This document shows, piece after piece, positions 1 to 12,180 of a stretch of DNA of 64,000 nt. The notes under the pieces were generated by a model. The model was not told the DNA's origin and ran no database searches. It saw only the letters and a list, made by a program, of their open reading frames with translations. Location: contig OZ231128.1 of the NCBI GenBank assembly GCA_965153355.1, forward strand, positions 620,001 to 684,000, read 5' to 3'. The stretch comes from Flaccisagitta enflata. Its lineage: Eukaryota; Chaetognatha; Sagittoidea; Aphragmophora. The translations under genes and the position numbers were made by a program. How positions within the stretch are numbered: the first letter of the stretch is position 1; every line of letters starts with the position of its first letter.

Positions 1-381
1 CGCATTTCAAGGGTCTGAGCAAAATTATGCCTCATAGTGAACCTGCATTATTGCCAATATAACTAAAAAACCTCCCATGGAACAAGAGCTGTAGCAACGG
101 CGAAATAAAGAATTAGACGCTCAGTTTCTTATTGAGAAGCTAAAGAAACACTTTATATTTCATACTTGAAATCCATGAGTAACCATGACCATTTTAAAGT
201 GTTCCAAAAACATTACAACTTCATACCAAGCAGAAATTTTCACCTCAAGTCGTTTAGAAATGGCATAAGTTTGATGTTTAACACCCATTTTCTTGATTTC
301 CAATTTATGCGCCTGGCAACACTGTGAATTCAAAATGAATCATTTAAGTATGTTCTTGTCTAGAGCTGAAGTTTCAATGTA
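1..381. other. AT-rich sequence, nothing recognised
   Basis: No supported gene, RNA or clear repeat was seen. The last bases (AGTTTCAATGTA) resemble the end of the 84-bp unit that follows, so the element at 382 may have inserted into that array. Confidence 0.4.
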
Positions 382-555
382 CAGTGGAGCTTCACTAGAG
401 CGCAACCGCTTATAAGGCATGCCCGTCTATAAAGCATATGACTTTCAGTCCCATAAAAGACTTTGTAGTTATTTTTAAATTGGCAATAAGGCAGTTTCAC
501 TATAAGGCATAATTTAAACCAGTTCCTTGGAATGCGCTCTAGTGAAGTTTAACTG
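382..555. mobile_element. Short TIR element (MITE-like), 174 bp, TA target duplication
   Basis: The ends are inverted repeats: CAGTGGAGCTTCACTAGAGC on the left, and on the right the complement of CAGTTAAACTTCACTAGAGC. TA flanks both sides (380-381 and 556-557). ATAAGGC motifs recur inside. Related copies lie at 16997-17749 and 62188-62327. TA duplication is typical of Tc1/mariner-type mobilisation; the autonomous partner is not in the window. Confidence 0.8.
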
Positions 556-1131
556 TATATACATTTTAAAGGGAATCAATGCAATTTTTCATTTGTGTCT
601 GTCTTAATCACCACATGAGTTTCAAATTGAAAAATAATGTATATACATTTTAAAGGAAATCAATGCAATTTTTCATTTGTGTCTGTCTTAATCACCACAT
701 AAGTTTCAAATTGAAAAACAATGTACCGTATTTCTTGCATTTATCGCCCCCCCTCTAATTAGCGCCCCCCTCCTTTTTCATGAAAAAAAAACTAATGACA
801 AAATTTATTTTCAAAAAAAAAATCATAGAAAATTTATTGAGAATTTCATTTATTGCAAAAATGTTATGTGAATTAGATTCAATACAACAAAATATTCTAT
901 ATTTTAGTGATTTACTGATTTGAATTCTAAAAAAGATTGTCAATAAGTGTAAATTTCATAAGATATCATTCAGACATCAGTGAATAGGGGGCGCTAATTG
1001 CAGGTCTAAAATAACAATGTTTCATTTCAATTTCAAAAGCGCCCGGGGCGCTAATTACAAGAAATACGGTATATACATTTCAAAGGAAATTAATGCAATT
1101 TCTTTTGTGTCTGTCTTAATAACCACATAAC
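556..1131. repeat. 84-bp tandem repeat, three units, third split by an insertion
   Basis: Units 556-639 and 640-723 are nearly identical and begin TATATACATTTTAAAGG. A third unit begins at 724, is interrupted by the element at 726-1069, and resumes at 1070 for about 60 bp. The interrupted unit gives a natural empty-site comparison for the insertion. Confidence 0.85.
726..1069. mobile_element. TIR element, 344 bp, TA target duplication
   Basis: The ends are CCGTATTTCTTGCATTTATC and the complement of CCGTATTTCTTGTAATTAGC, followed by G/C-rich GCGCCCC sequence. TA is present at 724-725 and 1070-1071. It sits inside the third 84-bp tandem unit. There is no coding capacity. Confidence 0.88.
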
Positions 1132-1540
1132 ATAACATTGGTTGAATTCTTCCACAAATCTTGTTTAAGGAATAAGGATTTTTTTAGTTGGTCGCTTGGT
1201 TGGTGAGCTAACATGGTTGGTTGCCAGCAGTAGAGAGGATTGTGTACTTTGATATTTGTGATTAAGCCTGCAGCGTTCTGACAAATGACAAAAACTAATT
1301 CCCTCTCCTCACTTTTCTCTCTCTATCCAATAATGTAGAGAGAAAAAATCCTGGGGAGCTTCGATGGCATTCTCAGTTGCAAGACTTGTAACAAAACTGC
1401 CATGATTAGGCCGAAATCCGGCAGAAAACCTAAGCATTCTGCCATGTATTTAGAATTTATGACAATTTGAAACCATGATGTACATATAATTACTTTTTCC
1501 GTTGCTTGAATAATGGCTCTACGATCCATACACTGTAAAA
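1132..1540. other. No gene or repeat recognised
   Basis: Unique-looking sequence. A short minus-strand frame at 1323-1529 has no supporting features. Confidence 0.35.
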
Positions 1541-2013
1541 AGTCGCAAAGCGTTAAATGGTCAGTGGTACCCGTTGCCCCTATGTGAGTGAATGTAGATG
1601 TGTGATGGTGAGAGGGGCAGCGGCCTCAAAGCAGCCAATGACATGTGCTTAGTGAGTTTGGAGGTTCTTGACTGGGATTAAAGCCTCGATGCTGGGATTT
1701 GAGCCTCCAGGCTTGGATTTAGACCTTGAGGCTGGGATTAGATCCTCGAGGCTTGGATTTGTGCTTTGAGACTGGGGATTGAGGCAGGGAGTTGAACTTC
1801 CAGGCTGGAAGTTGAGCTTTGAGGCTAGAATCGAGGCCTCAAGGCTAGAATTTGGGCCTCAAGACTAGGATCTTGGCCTCAAGGCTGGGATATGAGCTTC
1901 AAAGGGGGTTGAGGGACAGAGGAGGCGGAGAAGAAGGAGAAGGAGAAATTTGCTGTATGTGTGAAAGCATAGTCATAGGTCACCGGTTCCTTTGGGGCCG
2001 CTGCCAAGAAATG
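1541..2013 (+). mobile_element. SF2 type D element with 20-bp GCCT/AGGC array
   Basis: Begins AGTCGCAAAGCGTTA and continues with the SF2 head (GGTCAGTGGTACCCGTTGCC ... GGGGCAGCGGCC). Then come degenerate tandem units of about 20 bp of the type GGGATTTGAGCCTCAAGGCT, and a purine-rich GGAGAAGGAGAAATT tail ending in a GGGGCCGCTGCC close. The same order is seen at 33208-33785 and 56385-56693. Confidence 0.75.
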
Positions 2014-2169
2014 ATATCTTACTCTACCGTAGAATATGAACCAAAATAAAACATTTCACAATTACACTCCGCTATAACGGATCCAAGAGTAATGGAAATC
2101 TGCCTTTAACGGATATGAGATATATGTCTTTTTCTTCCTCAAGCTTGGAACAGATGCTGGGCAACAATA

Positions 2170-2586
2170 CCACGCGTATCAATAAAAAAGACGCACTTTT
2201 GAATAGCTTATTGTGGCAACAAATTTCAAAAAAACCTATTGAAATTTTAGACCATTGGAAAGCCCTTTGAAAATACTTTCATTTGGTTTCAATCTGGTAT
2301 TTCTATCTTTTTTCGTTAAGAAATGGCATTGATTTGAATGAAAACTTTGCTCTTTCATTTTCACAATCCTTATATAAAAAGTTTTTTTTCAGCAAAATAG
2401 AGCTTCTCTTTAGAGGGCTCTAGCTCCTAAACCGTTTTAGACAAAAACCTGGGATTGGTCTAGATTAAAAGGTTTTTTAAAAATCTTCAAAAATGTTTCT
2501 ATTGAAAAAAATTTTATTTGTTTTTTGAATCTGTTTTATCAATGGAAAGAAAGGTGCGTCTTTTTTTTTTTTTTTGATACGCGTGG
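2170..2586. mobile_element. TIR element, 417 bp, TA target duplication
   Basis: Terminal CCACGCGTATC matches the complement of the right end GATACGCGTGG. TA flanks at 2168-2169 and 2587-2588. Subterminal AAAAAAGACGCAC and GTGCGTCTTTTTT extend the pairing. The element at 40111-40518 is a second copy, alignable end to end. Its interior holds the shared core motif (AAAGCCCTTTGAAA ... TTTCATTTGG ... AAGAAATGGCATT) found in other TIR families. Confidence 0.85.
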
Positions 2587-2727
2587 TAGAACAGATAGTA
2601 GGAAATCTGCTTATAACAGATAAAAATTTGTTAGTCCCGTGACATAAACATCGCATAGCGGAATTCAACTTTATTGCGTTCATTAAAGATGGCTCTCTCA
2701 TGGGTCACGTCAAAAAAGACCATGTAC

Positions 2728-2845
2728 TATGAAAGTTGGACAACATTACTGCCCAACAATAACCAAAATAAGGACAAGAGCCTTTGGAGCTCTAACTGGT
2801 GTTTAACCCGGACCCACCACAACTATCCTTTAAATATCTGAAAAA
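2728..2845. repeat. Dispersed repeat K, copy 1
   Basis: Contains GAAAGTTGGACAACATTACT and later GAGCCTTTGGAGCTCT followed by GTTTAACCCGGAC. A close copy is at 39531-39640 and a partial one at 7998-8060. Its class is unknown. Confidence 0.6.
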
Positions 2846-3235
2846 GTATTCCCTCATTAGAAATCATCACAAGACTGGTCAAAAGTTATGCAACATTTAG
2901 GAAAGGGTTATAAATTTCTGTCAATACATGAGATATGCAGACCACAAGAAAACACTTGATAAATATGGCGGCACGAAAGAGACCATATCCATCTGGGCAC
3001 TTTCTCATACTCCTCATTTACCAAAAAATAGCAAGAAACCGAAACTCTCTTCTTCCTCAAACAACCCTCTCAAAAAATCTCATGTCAACCCAAAACTCTT
3101 AGATTCACATTCAAGTTAGCTTAGAATTTTCCCATAATCTTTTGCAGAAAAAAAATTTCCTCTATGGAGGTAAGTCTAGCCGTTATCCCGTACACCAGTG
3201 TTTAATAAACTGTTTATAAAACTTGTTTTCTTCAT
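2846..3235. other. No gene recognised
   Basis: A 63-codon plus-strand frame at 2928-3119 has no domain, splice or promoter support. Confidence 0.35.
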
Positions 3236-3368
3236 CTAAGTTTTACAAATCGTTTGGATCGGTCTTATTTTAAGCTTTTCGAGTTTCAAGAACGTTTCTA
3301 CTCGGCCGAAGAAGATCAGTTCAAAGCCACCATCATCCCTCGAACTAATCCAGAATGATCTATTTTGC

Positions 3369-3370
<2 letters not shown>

Positions 3371-3466
<96 letters not shown>

Positions 3467-3735
3467 CGACCGACCGACCGACCGACCGACCGACCGACCG
3501 ACCGACCGACCGACCGACCGACCGACCGACCGACCGACCGACCGACCGACCGACCGACCGACCGACCGACCGACCGACCGACCGACCGACCGACCGACCG
3601 ACCGACCGACCGACCGACCGACCGACCGACCGACCGACCGACCGACCGACCGACCGACCGACCGACCGACCGACCGACCGACCGACAGACAGACAGAAAG
3701 ACAGAGAGACAGAAAGACAGAAAGACAGACAGGGA
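3371..3735. repeat. (GA)n followed by (GACC)n, decaying to GACA
   Basis: About 90 bp of GA runs to 3460, then about 225 bp of pure GACC to about 3686, then GACA/GAAAGACA. The long open frames here, including a 402-codon minus-strand one, are microsatellite translations. Confidence 0.97.
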
Positions 3736-3913
3736 GAGTAACAGAGAGGGAGAGGTAGAAACATAGACCGAGACAGAGAGAAAAGAGGTACAGACACTCA
3801 TACAGATACAATTCATACAATGATAGAGTCAAAAAGGCAAACGAACCCAGTGACAGAGTCATACAGACAGAGATGGAGAAAGAGACAAGGCTGAAAAAAA
3901 GTGAGACGCACAT

Positions 3914-4197
3914 AAACGAGGCCGGATACACGGCTACCCTAGTCGCGTCCGGATGGACAAGGGCAGTAATGAAGTTGATCACTGGGGGCTTTTGGGCAGG
4001 AGCAGTGAGCTTAAAACGCTCAAAAACACTGAAAAAGTAGAATGGGGACCAGTCAACCGACGGACGGACGGACGGACGGACGGACGGACGGACGGACGGA
4101 CGGACGGACGGACGGACGGACGGACGGACGGACGGACGGACGGACGGACGGACGAACATAGCGGGGTGTAGAGTCGCATAGCACGCGACTAAAAAGA
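3914..4197 (-). mobile_element. SF1 subtype A element with (GGAC)n core
   Basis: In plus coordinates it reads GAGGCCGGATACACGGCTAC, AGTCGCGTCC (3941-3950), GGGCAGGAGCAGTGAG, a pure GGAC array (about 4060-4153), then the terminal hairpin AGTCGCATAGCACGCGACT (4172-4190) and an A run. The GCCG-GATACA-CGGC head hairpin is intact. Confidence 0.85.
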
Positions 4198-4543
4198 CGG
4201 AACCGTAAAAAAAAGAGAAAGAGAATCCAAAAGAAAGAGGGATAGTCAGCGGAGAAAAAAAAAGAAAAAGAAAAAAAAGAGAACAAGAAGAGTCAGTGGT
4301 TGGAGAACTGAGCTCATACTTTATCCCTATGAAGCCGATGGATCTCCTAGAACCACTTTCCTCTTGTTGCTTAACCATCTCCGAAACTGGCCATGGCAAT
4401 TCCGGAAAAAAAAGATGTCCACTCTGCTTGTCCATTTCAATCATTGCTCAAAAGCTCTGGTCTTTTTTTCTTTTTTTTCTTTTTGTCTTTTCAGTATTCA
4501 CCACTTATGCTTATCCCTTTTGCATTTCAGTATGGATACAGTG

Positions 4544-4657
<114 letters not shown>

Positions 4658-4802
4658 GACATTTTTTTCTTGAGACAATCAATTTGTGACAAAATAGTTT
4701 ATGAAAAACATTGAGAAGACATTCCATGTTTCGGCAAAGCTAGGCATAATGATGAGAAAATGAGTTGTGGCGTTATAAGAAAAAAATAGCACTGCAGTAG
4801 AA

Positions 4803-4960
4803 ACAAGTGACGCGGGGTTCCAATATCGTTGCGGACGGCTGGGCAGGGGCTGGGCAGGGGCGGCCCTCTAAAACGCTCGTTTTCGGATGGACGGACGGAT
4901 GGATGGACGGAAAAGCCGACGGATAAAGGCTCTTATAGAGTTACGTGTCCGCAACTAAAC
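4803..4960 (-). mobile_element. SF1 subtype B element
   Basis: Head ACAAGTGACGCGGGGTTCC, then GTTGCGGAC (4828-4836), a short GGAC/GGAT array, and TCTTATAGAG next to the hairpin AGTTACGTGTCCGCAACT (4939-4956). One hairpin pair is broken (CGTAACT for CGCAACT). Confidence 0.78.
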
Positions 4961-5173
4961 GATAGCACTAATTAAATAAATAAGAACATTATCAATGGCG
5001 ACAATTTCCTTTCGTAAACGAACTGTATAGTTGGTGTTCATGTTAATCATTCTCTTTCCGTGTATATATTTTTTTGAGTTTTCAGTCAAAGAGGAAATAA
5101 CAAACACAAAAAACAAAGACGAACAAAAAACAATCAAAAATTATAAAGAATAAAAGAGAGAATGATCGTAAAC

Positions 5174-5580
<407 letters not shown>

Positions 5581-5724
5581 AGGCATGACCTCCTGTAGAT
5601 GCGCGAGGTCGATGATAATAAAGAAGAAAAAAAAACACTTGCAAGGCAAAAAAAAATCTCCAAGTGTCATAAAACGAAAAGTTGGGAAAAAGGCGGATAG
5701 AGAAAACCGCGGAGAAATTCCAAC

Positions 5725-6017
<293 letters not shown>

Positions 6018-6110
6018 CGCACGCGCACACGCCCACAGAAAAGCTCGCGTCTTTGCGCGCGCGTGGGCCTTTTGTCAGTCTTAAAGCGCGTGCACGCGTT
6101 TTTACGTTCT

Positions 6111-7438
6111 CACGCTGACCGCAGATCTCGTCTGTGCTGGACGGAGGAAAAAAGACCTCTCTACGACAATTCATTTTTTTGTTTTGCTGTGTAGATAACA
6201 GCATGCGTGATGGCTAGCGATATGGTAGTTCTAATTAGGCTCTTCTTGAATAATTGTCTCAATAAGCTACATTAATTTTGGTACTTTGGCGAAAGAACTT
6301 ACCTATGCTTATCTAGGCTACGATCTCGTTCATGCATGTCCATGTATGTATTAGGTTGTTACCAAAAGCTTGAGATGGTCAGTGTGAGTTACTCTAGAGT
6401 TTTATACAAACCATTTTGGCAGTTCCACAATAATAGACTACAGCGGAAATCAGGCGACTGAATTAGTGCTTTGATAATAAAAATCGTATAATTTCATAAT
6501 GAGTATCCTAATGGCAGAATTAGACCCTATACTCAAATTTGATACTCTTTTCGTCACATAGAAAAAAATAATCTAATACTTGAAATGTGTTCAACTATGT
6601 TAATTTTTATCATAATCAGAGTAACATAAGAGTAACAGGGTGTTAACATTTTAGGTCACTCTTTTCAAAAATCAATATCTCCAAGTAGAATTGACATTAG
6701 GTGTGAAATTTTGCATGAAACTTGGGTTATGTCTTTATTAAAAGGGGAAAAAATTTTCTATAATACTCAGGTAATATTCTCATTTAAGCATAGTATACCA
6801 CTCCTATGTGTCAAAATCAAATAAATCATCATTTTGGACAAATCGATTAAAAGTGAAATTTTGTCTAGTAAATGACAATGGTGTGATATAAATCTTTCAA
6901 TCTTCTTTAGGGATTGCAATTGAACAAAAATAACCCATAGTTAGGTAGGCTTAATGATTTTTTGATATCTTTTTCACTGGTTTTGAGTGTGACATCAGTG
7001 TGACATAAAAAAGGGGGTGATTTTGGCCTCTTTTTTGCTAGATAGCCTATCAAAATTTTAAGTATGAAAGATATTAGTTAGGCACTGAATCCCAAATAAT
7101 GTGTTACAACAGCTTTTATCATGAAAAAAAAAAAAGATTAGCATGATAAAAATATTTTTTCTACCTGTTACATCATGATTTTTAGCTGGGCTGGTTTATT
7201 GTGGAAATGACCTTTTGAAGTCTGGAATCGGAATTTCAATTGGAATATGAACCAGTAGCAAAGAACGCAAGTCATGAGGGAGGAAAAGAGAGAGAAAGCA
7301 TCTGTGGCCAATGAGTAAGGTCTGAGGACGTCGGTCATCATGTTCGCGCCGAGCGGAAATTCAACGGACCAACCGAAGATTGCTCTTGGTCTGCGACCTG
7401 CTTGATGGTAAATGGACAAAATTACCAGCAAACCATGA
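6111..7438. other. AT-rich intergenic sequence
   Basis: No open frame, RNA gene or repeat was convincingly recognised. A minus-strand frame at 7168-7431 has no recognisable features. Confidence 0.35.
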
Positions 7439-7440
7439 TA

Positions 7441-7987
7441 ACCATGGCGTCAATAAAAATGGCCGCCATGTTCAACTTGCTGCTGTAAGTTCAATTTTTG
7501 GACTACCTTCATAATTTTTGAGATGGTAATAATATTTCAAATTTCTGAACTCAAAAAAGGTAATTTTTGTGTCCGCCAGATTATCAGTCGCGGACACGCG
7601 ACTCTACACCTTGCCGTGTCGGTTGGTTGGTAGGTTGGTCCGTTGGTCAGTCCATCACATTTTTTAATTCCGAGCAGTTACTGCTCCTGCCCAACCGTCC
7701 GCGACTGGATTGCCGTGTATCCGGCCTTGTTTTTTTGTGAACAGTAGTCTAATACAAATTGACCATTAACTTTTCACAATGATTCTTTTTATTTGGCAGT
7801 CCATATTTGGATGCCTTCCACAAAAATTAATGCCACGGGTACATTGATAAACTTTTTTGGGTTCTGATTTTTTTGCTGAGCCAGAAATTTGGAGTTCTAT
7901 TACCACTTAAAAAATTATGAAGCTATTAAAAAAATTGAACTCAGGGGAGGGGTTTGAATAGGCGGCCATTTTCATTGACGCCATGGT
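7441..7987. mobile_element. TIR element, 547 bp, TA duplication, split by an SF1 copy
   Basis: ACCATGGCGTCAATAAAAAT at the left pairs with ATTTTCATTGACGCCATGGT at the right, and homology continues inward for about 130 bp on each arm. TA is at 7439-7440 and 7988-7989. An SF1 element (7586-7735) lies between the arms. Confidence 0.85.
7586..7735 (+). mobile_element. SF1 subtype A element with AGTCGCGGAC arms
   Basis: Hairpin AGTCGCGGACACGCGACT (7586-7603), then a GTTG/GTCC array, ACTGCTCCTGCCCA, GTCCGCGACT (7697-7706; exact complement of the first ten bases), GCCGTGTATCCGGC head hairpin and CTTGTT. It is nested in the TIR element above. Confidence 0.85.
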
Positions 7988-8060
7988 TACTTGATTTAGA
8001 ACAAGAGACTCAGGAGCTCTTGCTGGTTTTAAACCGAGCCCTTCACAACTATCCTCATAA

Positions 8061-8470
8061 TTTGTGGCAACAAGAGTAGTAGGGAAAAAGCAGAGCAGAT
8101 TTCCTTCGCAGTATCTAGAGATATTAACATGTATTCATTGAGTGGATTGGAAGTATAAAAGAAAACAATATCAAAGAAATTTTCCTCTGTATTTTGTAGG
8201 ACTCGGGCTCCTTTGGGGCCGGAGGCCAAAAAAGGAATGAAGGGAAAAGGGTTAAGGAGAATGACGGCCTGATTGGAATGAATGGAACCACTCCTTGCCA
8301 GGTCACCAAAACGTTCCTGCCTCGAGGTCACGCTAAACGAGCACACACAGGCAGAAATAGGGAAATCACGCGCAAAAAGGGGAATCATTCGTTGAAAACT
8401 TGCCAATGCGAAACCACATTTAAGGGAATTCTTGTAATAACCCATTATAGATTCATTCATCGTTAACTTT
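8061..8470. other. No gene; SF2 relic at about 8190-8235
   Basis: CTCTGTATTTTGTAGGACTC followed by GGGGCCGGAGGCC resembles the SF2 hairpin region. The 143-codon minus-strand frame across it (8029-8460) overlaps that repeat and is not supported as a gene. Confidence 0.45.
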
Positions 8471-8472
8471 TT

Positions 8473-9196
8473 AGATGCGTCCTCGCATCTCTATAATAGG
8501 CTCTGTCCGTCGGTTGGTCGGTTGGTCGGTTTGTCGGTCGGGTAACGCATTCATCAAAAACATCAAATTCATGCATTTTTTCAACAGGAAAGTGGTCCTG
8601 ATTCAGGACCACTTTTTACCATTTCTGCTAGAATGTCTAACGGAAAACGATTTCAGCTTACCCCCAAATGACGCTTTAAAAGTAAAAGCAGTCATTGCTC
8701 CAAATGTGATGAGAATTCTATGAACTTATTTAGACAAATGTTGAACTACGTAGTTACACAATACACACTGCTGTAACAAGTTATGTATGGCCATATATTG
8801 TTATATTTATATAGTAGTAGATATTTATGTATATTTTTGAATAGAAATATATAGTTATATATAGTAATAATTTTTAGTAATATAGGTCGGACAGGAGCTT
8901 TGTCGGACATAGATTGGAGGCGGCAGCTGCTAAAATCTTGGCTCAGATACGCCGCTGGTCCTGAACCAGTAAAAGAAGCATACATCTACTAATTCATTCA
9001 ATGAATTATTTATTCATTCATAAATGACATTCATACATAAATGACATTCATTCATAAATGACATTCATACATAAATGACATTTATTCATAAATGACATTC
9101 ATTCATAAATGACATTCATTCATAAAAAAAACATTCATTCATAAAAACATTCATTCATTCAAAGAGGACGCATCGTTGGCCTACTTGGCCTTGTTT
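8473..9196 (+). mobile_element. SF1 subtype C element, expanded by nested sequence
   Basis: Hairpin AGATGCGTCCTCGCATCT (8473-8490), GTTGGTCG array, an ATTCATAAATGAC-type array (about 8995-9160), GAGGACGCATC (9164-9174; complement of the hairpin left arm), GGCC-TACTT-GGCC head hairpin, CTTGTT. A segment at about 8880-8960 is a dispersed repeat also present at 34585-34660. Confidence 0.8.
8880..8960. repeat. Dispersed repeat E, copy 1
   Basis: Shares GGCGGCAGC, then CTAA, then ATCTTGGCTCAGATACGCCG with 34585-34660. The flanks differ, so it is a dispersed module. Confidence 0.65.
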
Positions 9197-10261
9197 TTTG
9201 GTACGTCGACTGTACATAGGGGCCTCACAATGCCGCCACCGCAGATTTCCTCTTCCGTTTAGTATTTAACCTAATTTACCTTACCAAAATAATGCAAAAT
9301 AAACAGTAGTTATAAAGCAATGATTTCCAAGGATTTACAATATCAGCAAGAATAGAAATTTTTTCTTCCTTGTACATCTGTTGCTCCTTTCATTGGTTGA
9401 TTCACATTTTGTTAGAAAAGATTTTCATTTTTGCTGACATAGTTAATCTTGGCAAACCTAGAATTCTAAGAAACCTATGCAAAATCTTCTTAGAAAACCT
9501 AGAAATGTAAGAAACCTAGGTTAAAGTTTTTCTTTCACTTTTTCCACCAACTTAGAGTAGAGTGGCGACACTATTATTCTATGGCATCAGGATGTCTTCC
9601 CGTTGTTAATCGCTCACCCAAAAAATTGGAAAAAATTGAATAGAGACTTTCTGGATTAAATGAGAAAAACTCAATTTCCCATTAACCAAATTGGTTAGGA
9701 AACTTAGAATCCTAAGCTTTCTAACCCAGATTCCTACGTTTCTTAGAATCGTAGGAAACTCAGCTGGTGGGGCTGTGGCGCTCCAAGGAACTAAGAACAA
9801 TAAGTATCACCAATGTTGCTTTCTCCTTGACTCTTTGATATGACTGATGATCGAAAATTCTTAGTTGCCATGTAAAAAGCCATCTGTAAGGCTGTCGGCC
9901 AGTCTTTTTGTCTGTATGTCTGTATTCAGCCGGTTGGTTTTGATATAAAAAAATGCAAATTGACTTAAAATTTCAGGATGTAAAACTCTGCAGACACACG
10001 ATTCTACACATTGTTATGTTAGTCCGTTAGTCCATCAGTAACATTGTTGAAATATATTCTTTTTTTTTTTTTGTCTTTTTTTCATTGTTTCAGGTCTTAG
10101 TAATGTATGGAAGTGCAAAATGCTGTTGAGGTTTTTAGGGATTTAGTACATACTGCCCCTGCGGAACTGTCTGCCACTTTGGCCCGTTGTTTTGATCACC
10201 TGAGTTGGTAGCTTTGTAATTGCTTGATCAACTAACATATCTTTTGTAATGGCACTTCTTT
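9197..10261. other. No gene; imperfect inverted repeat and SF1 relic
   Basis: CCTAGAATTCTAAGAAACCT (about 9458) and TTCTTAGAATCGTAGG (about 9740) suggest an old inverted repeat. From 9990 to about 10190, traces of SF1 (CAGACACACGATTCTACAC, GTTAGTCC, CTGCCCCTGCGGAACTG) remain. Confidence 0.4.
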
Positions 10262-10470
10262 TTAGTTGCAGTCAGCCAGCTTTAAAAGAGGCTTTCTCCC
10301 TTCATTGGCCTCTCCGTTGGTCTATCAGTCCGTGAGCATGAGTCAAAAAGTGGGTAAACAAGCATTTTACATGCTTTCCATTTATGTGTGTGGAGGATGG
10401 GGGTTGGATGCCCCTGCCCGGCCATACACGATGATGTTTTGACCCTGCCTCACTTCTTTCAAAGAACCAG
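10262..10470 (+). mobile_element. SF1 subtype B relic
   Basis: TTTTAGTTGCAGTC ... AAAGAGGCTTT ... GTCCGTGAGCATGAGTCAAA ... GGTTGGATGCCCCTGCCCGG ... TTTTGACCCTGCCTCACTT follows subtype B order, but the hairpin is decayed. Confidence 0.6.
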
Positions 10471-10564
10471 ATCCTTCTTGACCAGAGCCTTGAAAGTTCA
10501 TTTCCGACTTTCAAAATCTATTGCTCAATTTCTGGTTTTCGCCAGATAACATCTTCTCGTTAGC

Positions 10565-10650
10565 ATGTCCATTTGTCTATCTATCTATCTGTCTATCTGT
10601 CTGTCTGTCTGTCTATCGGTCTGTCTGTCTGTCTGTCTGTCTGTCTGTTT
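10565..10650. repeat. (GTCT/ATCT)n microsatellite
   Basis: Imperfect tetranucleotide array of GTCT and ATCT. Confidence 0.9.
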
Positions 10651-10690
10651 TTTTCTGTCTGTCAGTGTGTCCATCTCTGTCTCTCTGTAT

Positions 10691-11750
10691 TTCTTTAGGG
10701 GAGAATAGATTCAAAAGAACAATGAAATTTAGTATTTATTGCAATTTTGACTAGTTAGGAGTTTTTAGTCACTTTGGAAATTTTTGCCTATGGTGCTTTG
10801 AGATCCCATAGGGTTCTTTGTGATCCCAACAGGGTTGACAATCAGTTCAACCACTTTTGATTCTCACTCTGTTGTTGATAAATATTTCAGCAATAAGTCG
10901 GATAAAGAATACAAAAATCTTAATTTTGGATCATTTTAATCAGTTTTTTTATCCTTCTAGGTACCCCCAGGGAGCCCCATGGGGATCCAATCCTCCATTT
11001 CAATGTTAATTCATGTTCTCCAAGAAAATATCTTTCATATGAGACTACTCCCAGATTCTTGGATCAATCCATATATATCTGATCAATCCATATATATCTT
11101 AAAGAGGAAACCAAGCAAATTGCTCAAAATTGAAAGGCTCCCTCTGTGGCGGTCACAATTTCTCCATGTTCTAGGCTATTTTTGAAGACAGAACAGTGAT
11201 ACTACATCGATTTTGAGCCAAAGTGCAAATTACATAAGCTTTTTTCCAATTTTTGACTCAAAACCCCTGGCCTACTGAAGAAGCCATATTGATGTTGTCC
11301 CCAGTATTGACTGACCTTAACCCGGTGCTTAACAACTATCAAAAACCCCCAAACCATTTTTCTACAATCAATTTAATAACTATATCTTTGGCAAATAAAA
11401 GAAACAGATTGAATGGGTTTGCATTTTCTAAATCTTAAACCTATCCTTACTATCTTGATCAAATAAAAAGTTCACATAATGGACTACCATAATCTATTTT
11501 TTCCTTTTGTGACAAAGTTTTATTTTAGCATAATTTGGTACCATTTTTTGACAGTTTACCAAATTTGGTCTTATATAATAGTATCATTGATTTGTATGTG
11601 ACATGATTTGTAACTTTTTAAGTTTTTCATTCTGTTTGCCACTTTGACTTTATGGAGAGGCTAGTGCTAAATTCAAAGCTCTTTACTACTAGGGCTGGGG
11701 AAGCGGTTGACCACTACCAATTTAGAAGATGGATTAACTACTGGTATTAG
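10691..11750. other. No gene recognised
   Basis: AT-rich unique sequence. Two short plus-strand frames (10979-11185, 11253-11438) have no supporting features. Confidence 0.35.
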
Positions 11751-11756
11751 TATAAA

Positions 11757-12180
11757 ATCGGCTACCCCAGGTGCTTGCGGGTAGGCAGGAGCAGTGCTGG
11801 AGAAGGTCACTAGAGCATTTGGGCAGGAGCAGTAAGCTCAAAAAGCTCAAAAACGCCGAAGAAGTGAAAAGGGGAGCAAACAACCAACCCACCTTGATCT
11901 GGGGGCTGAGAAAAACCCGAGATGAATCTAGCGTGTTTCAATAAGCAATTTACATATGAAAAGCATACTTCTAGTTAACCCAGTGAGATGAAATTTTAAC
12001 TGAAGCTCTGCAAACCATCGGCTTTCTTCATGTAAAATTTCATCCCACTGGGGCAACTAGAAGTATGATTTCCATGTAATTTAAGCTATTGAGATTCATC
12101 TTGGGTTTTTCTCAGCCCCCAGATCAAGGTGCAACCAACCAAACAACTGACCGACAGACCAACATAGCGGGGTGTACTAT
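11757..12180 (-). mobile_element. SF1 subtype A element interrupted by a foldback MITE
   Basis: CGGCTACCCCAGGTGCTTGC, GGGCAGGAGCAGTAAGCTC and CGCCGAAGAAGTGAA lie left of the insertion. The AACC/GACC array and ACATAGCGGGGTGTA lie to its right. The terminal hairpin is lost. Confidence 0.75.
11890..12131. mobile_element. Foldback MITE, 242 bp, 9-bp target duplication
   Basis: Starts CACCTTGATCTGGGGGCTGA and ends with the complement. The two arms of about 110 bp match almost throughout, so the element forms one long hairpin. CAACCAACC is present on both sides (11881-11889, 12132-12140). The host site is itself an AACC repeat, so part of that match could be chance. Confidence 0.85.

Noticed and set aside
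3914-4197. SF1 as a tRNA- or 5S-derived SINE
   Set aside because: An A run follows the hairpin end, but no A/B box pair or 5S-like head was found and no target duplications of SINE length are visible. The Helentron-associated reading fits the ends better, though it is unproven.
3236-4444. 402-codon minus-strand open frame rich in SVGR/SVRP and SLSL
   Set aside because: It is the translation of the (GA)n, (GACC)n and (GGAC)n arrays across an SF1 element. Frames are open on both strands, with no splice or promoter support.
8029-8460. 143-codon minus-strand frame
   Set aside because: It includes an SF2 relic and repeat K sequence and has no recognisable domain or splice context.
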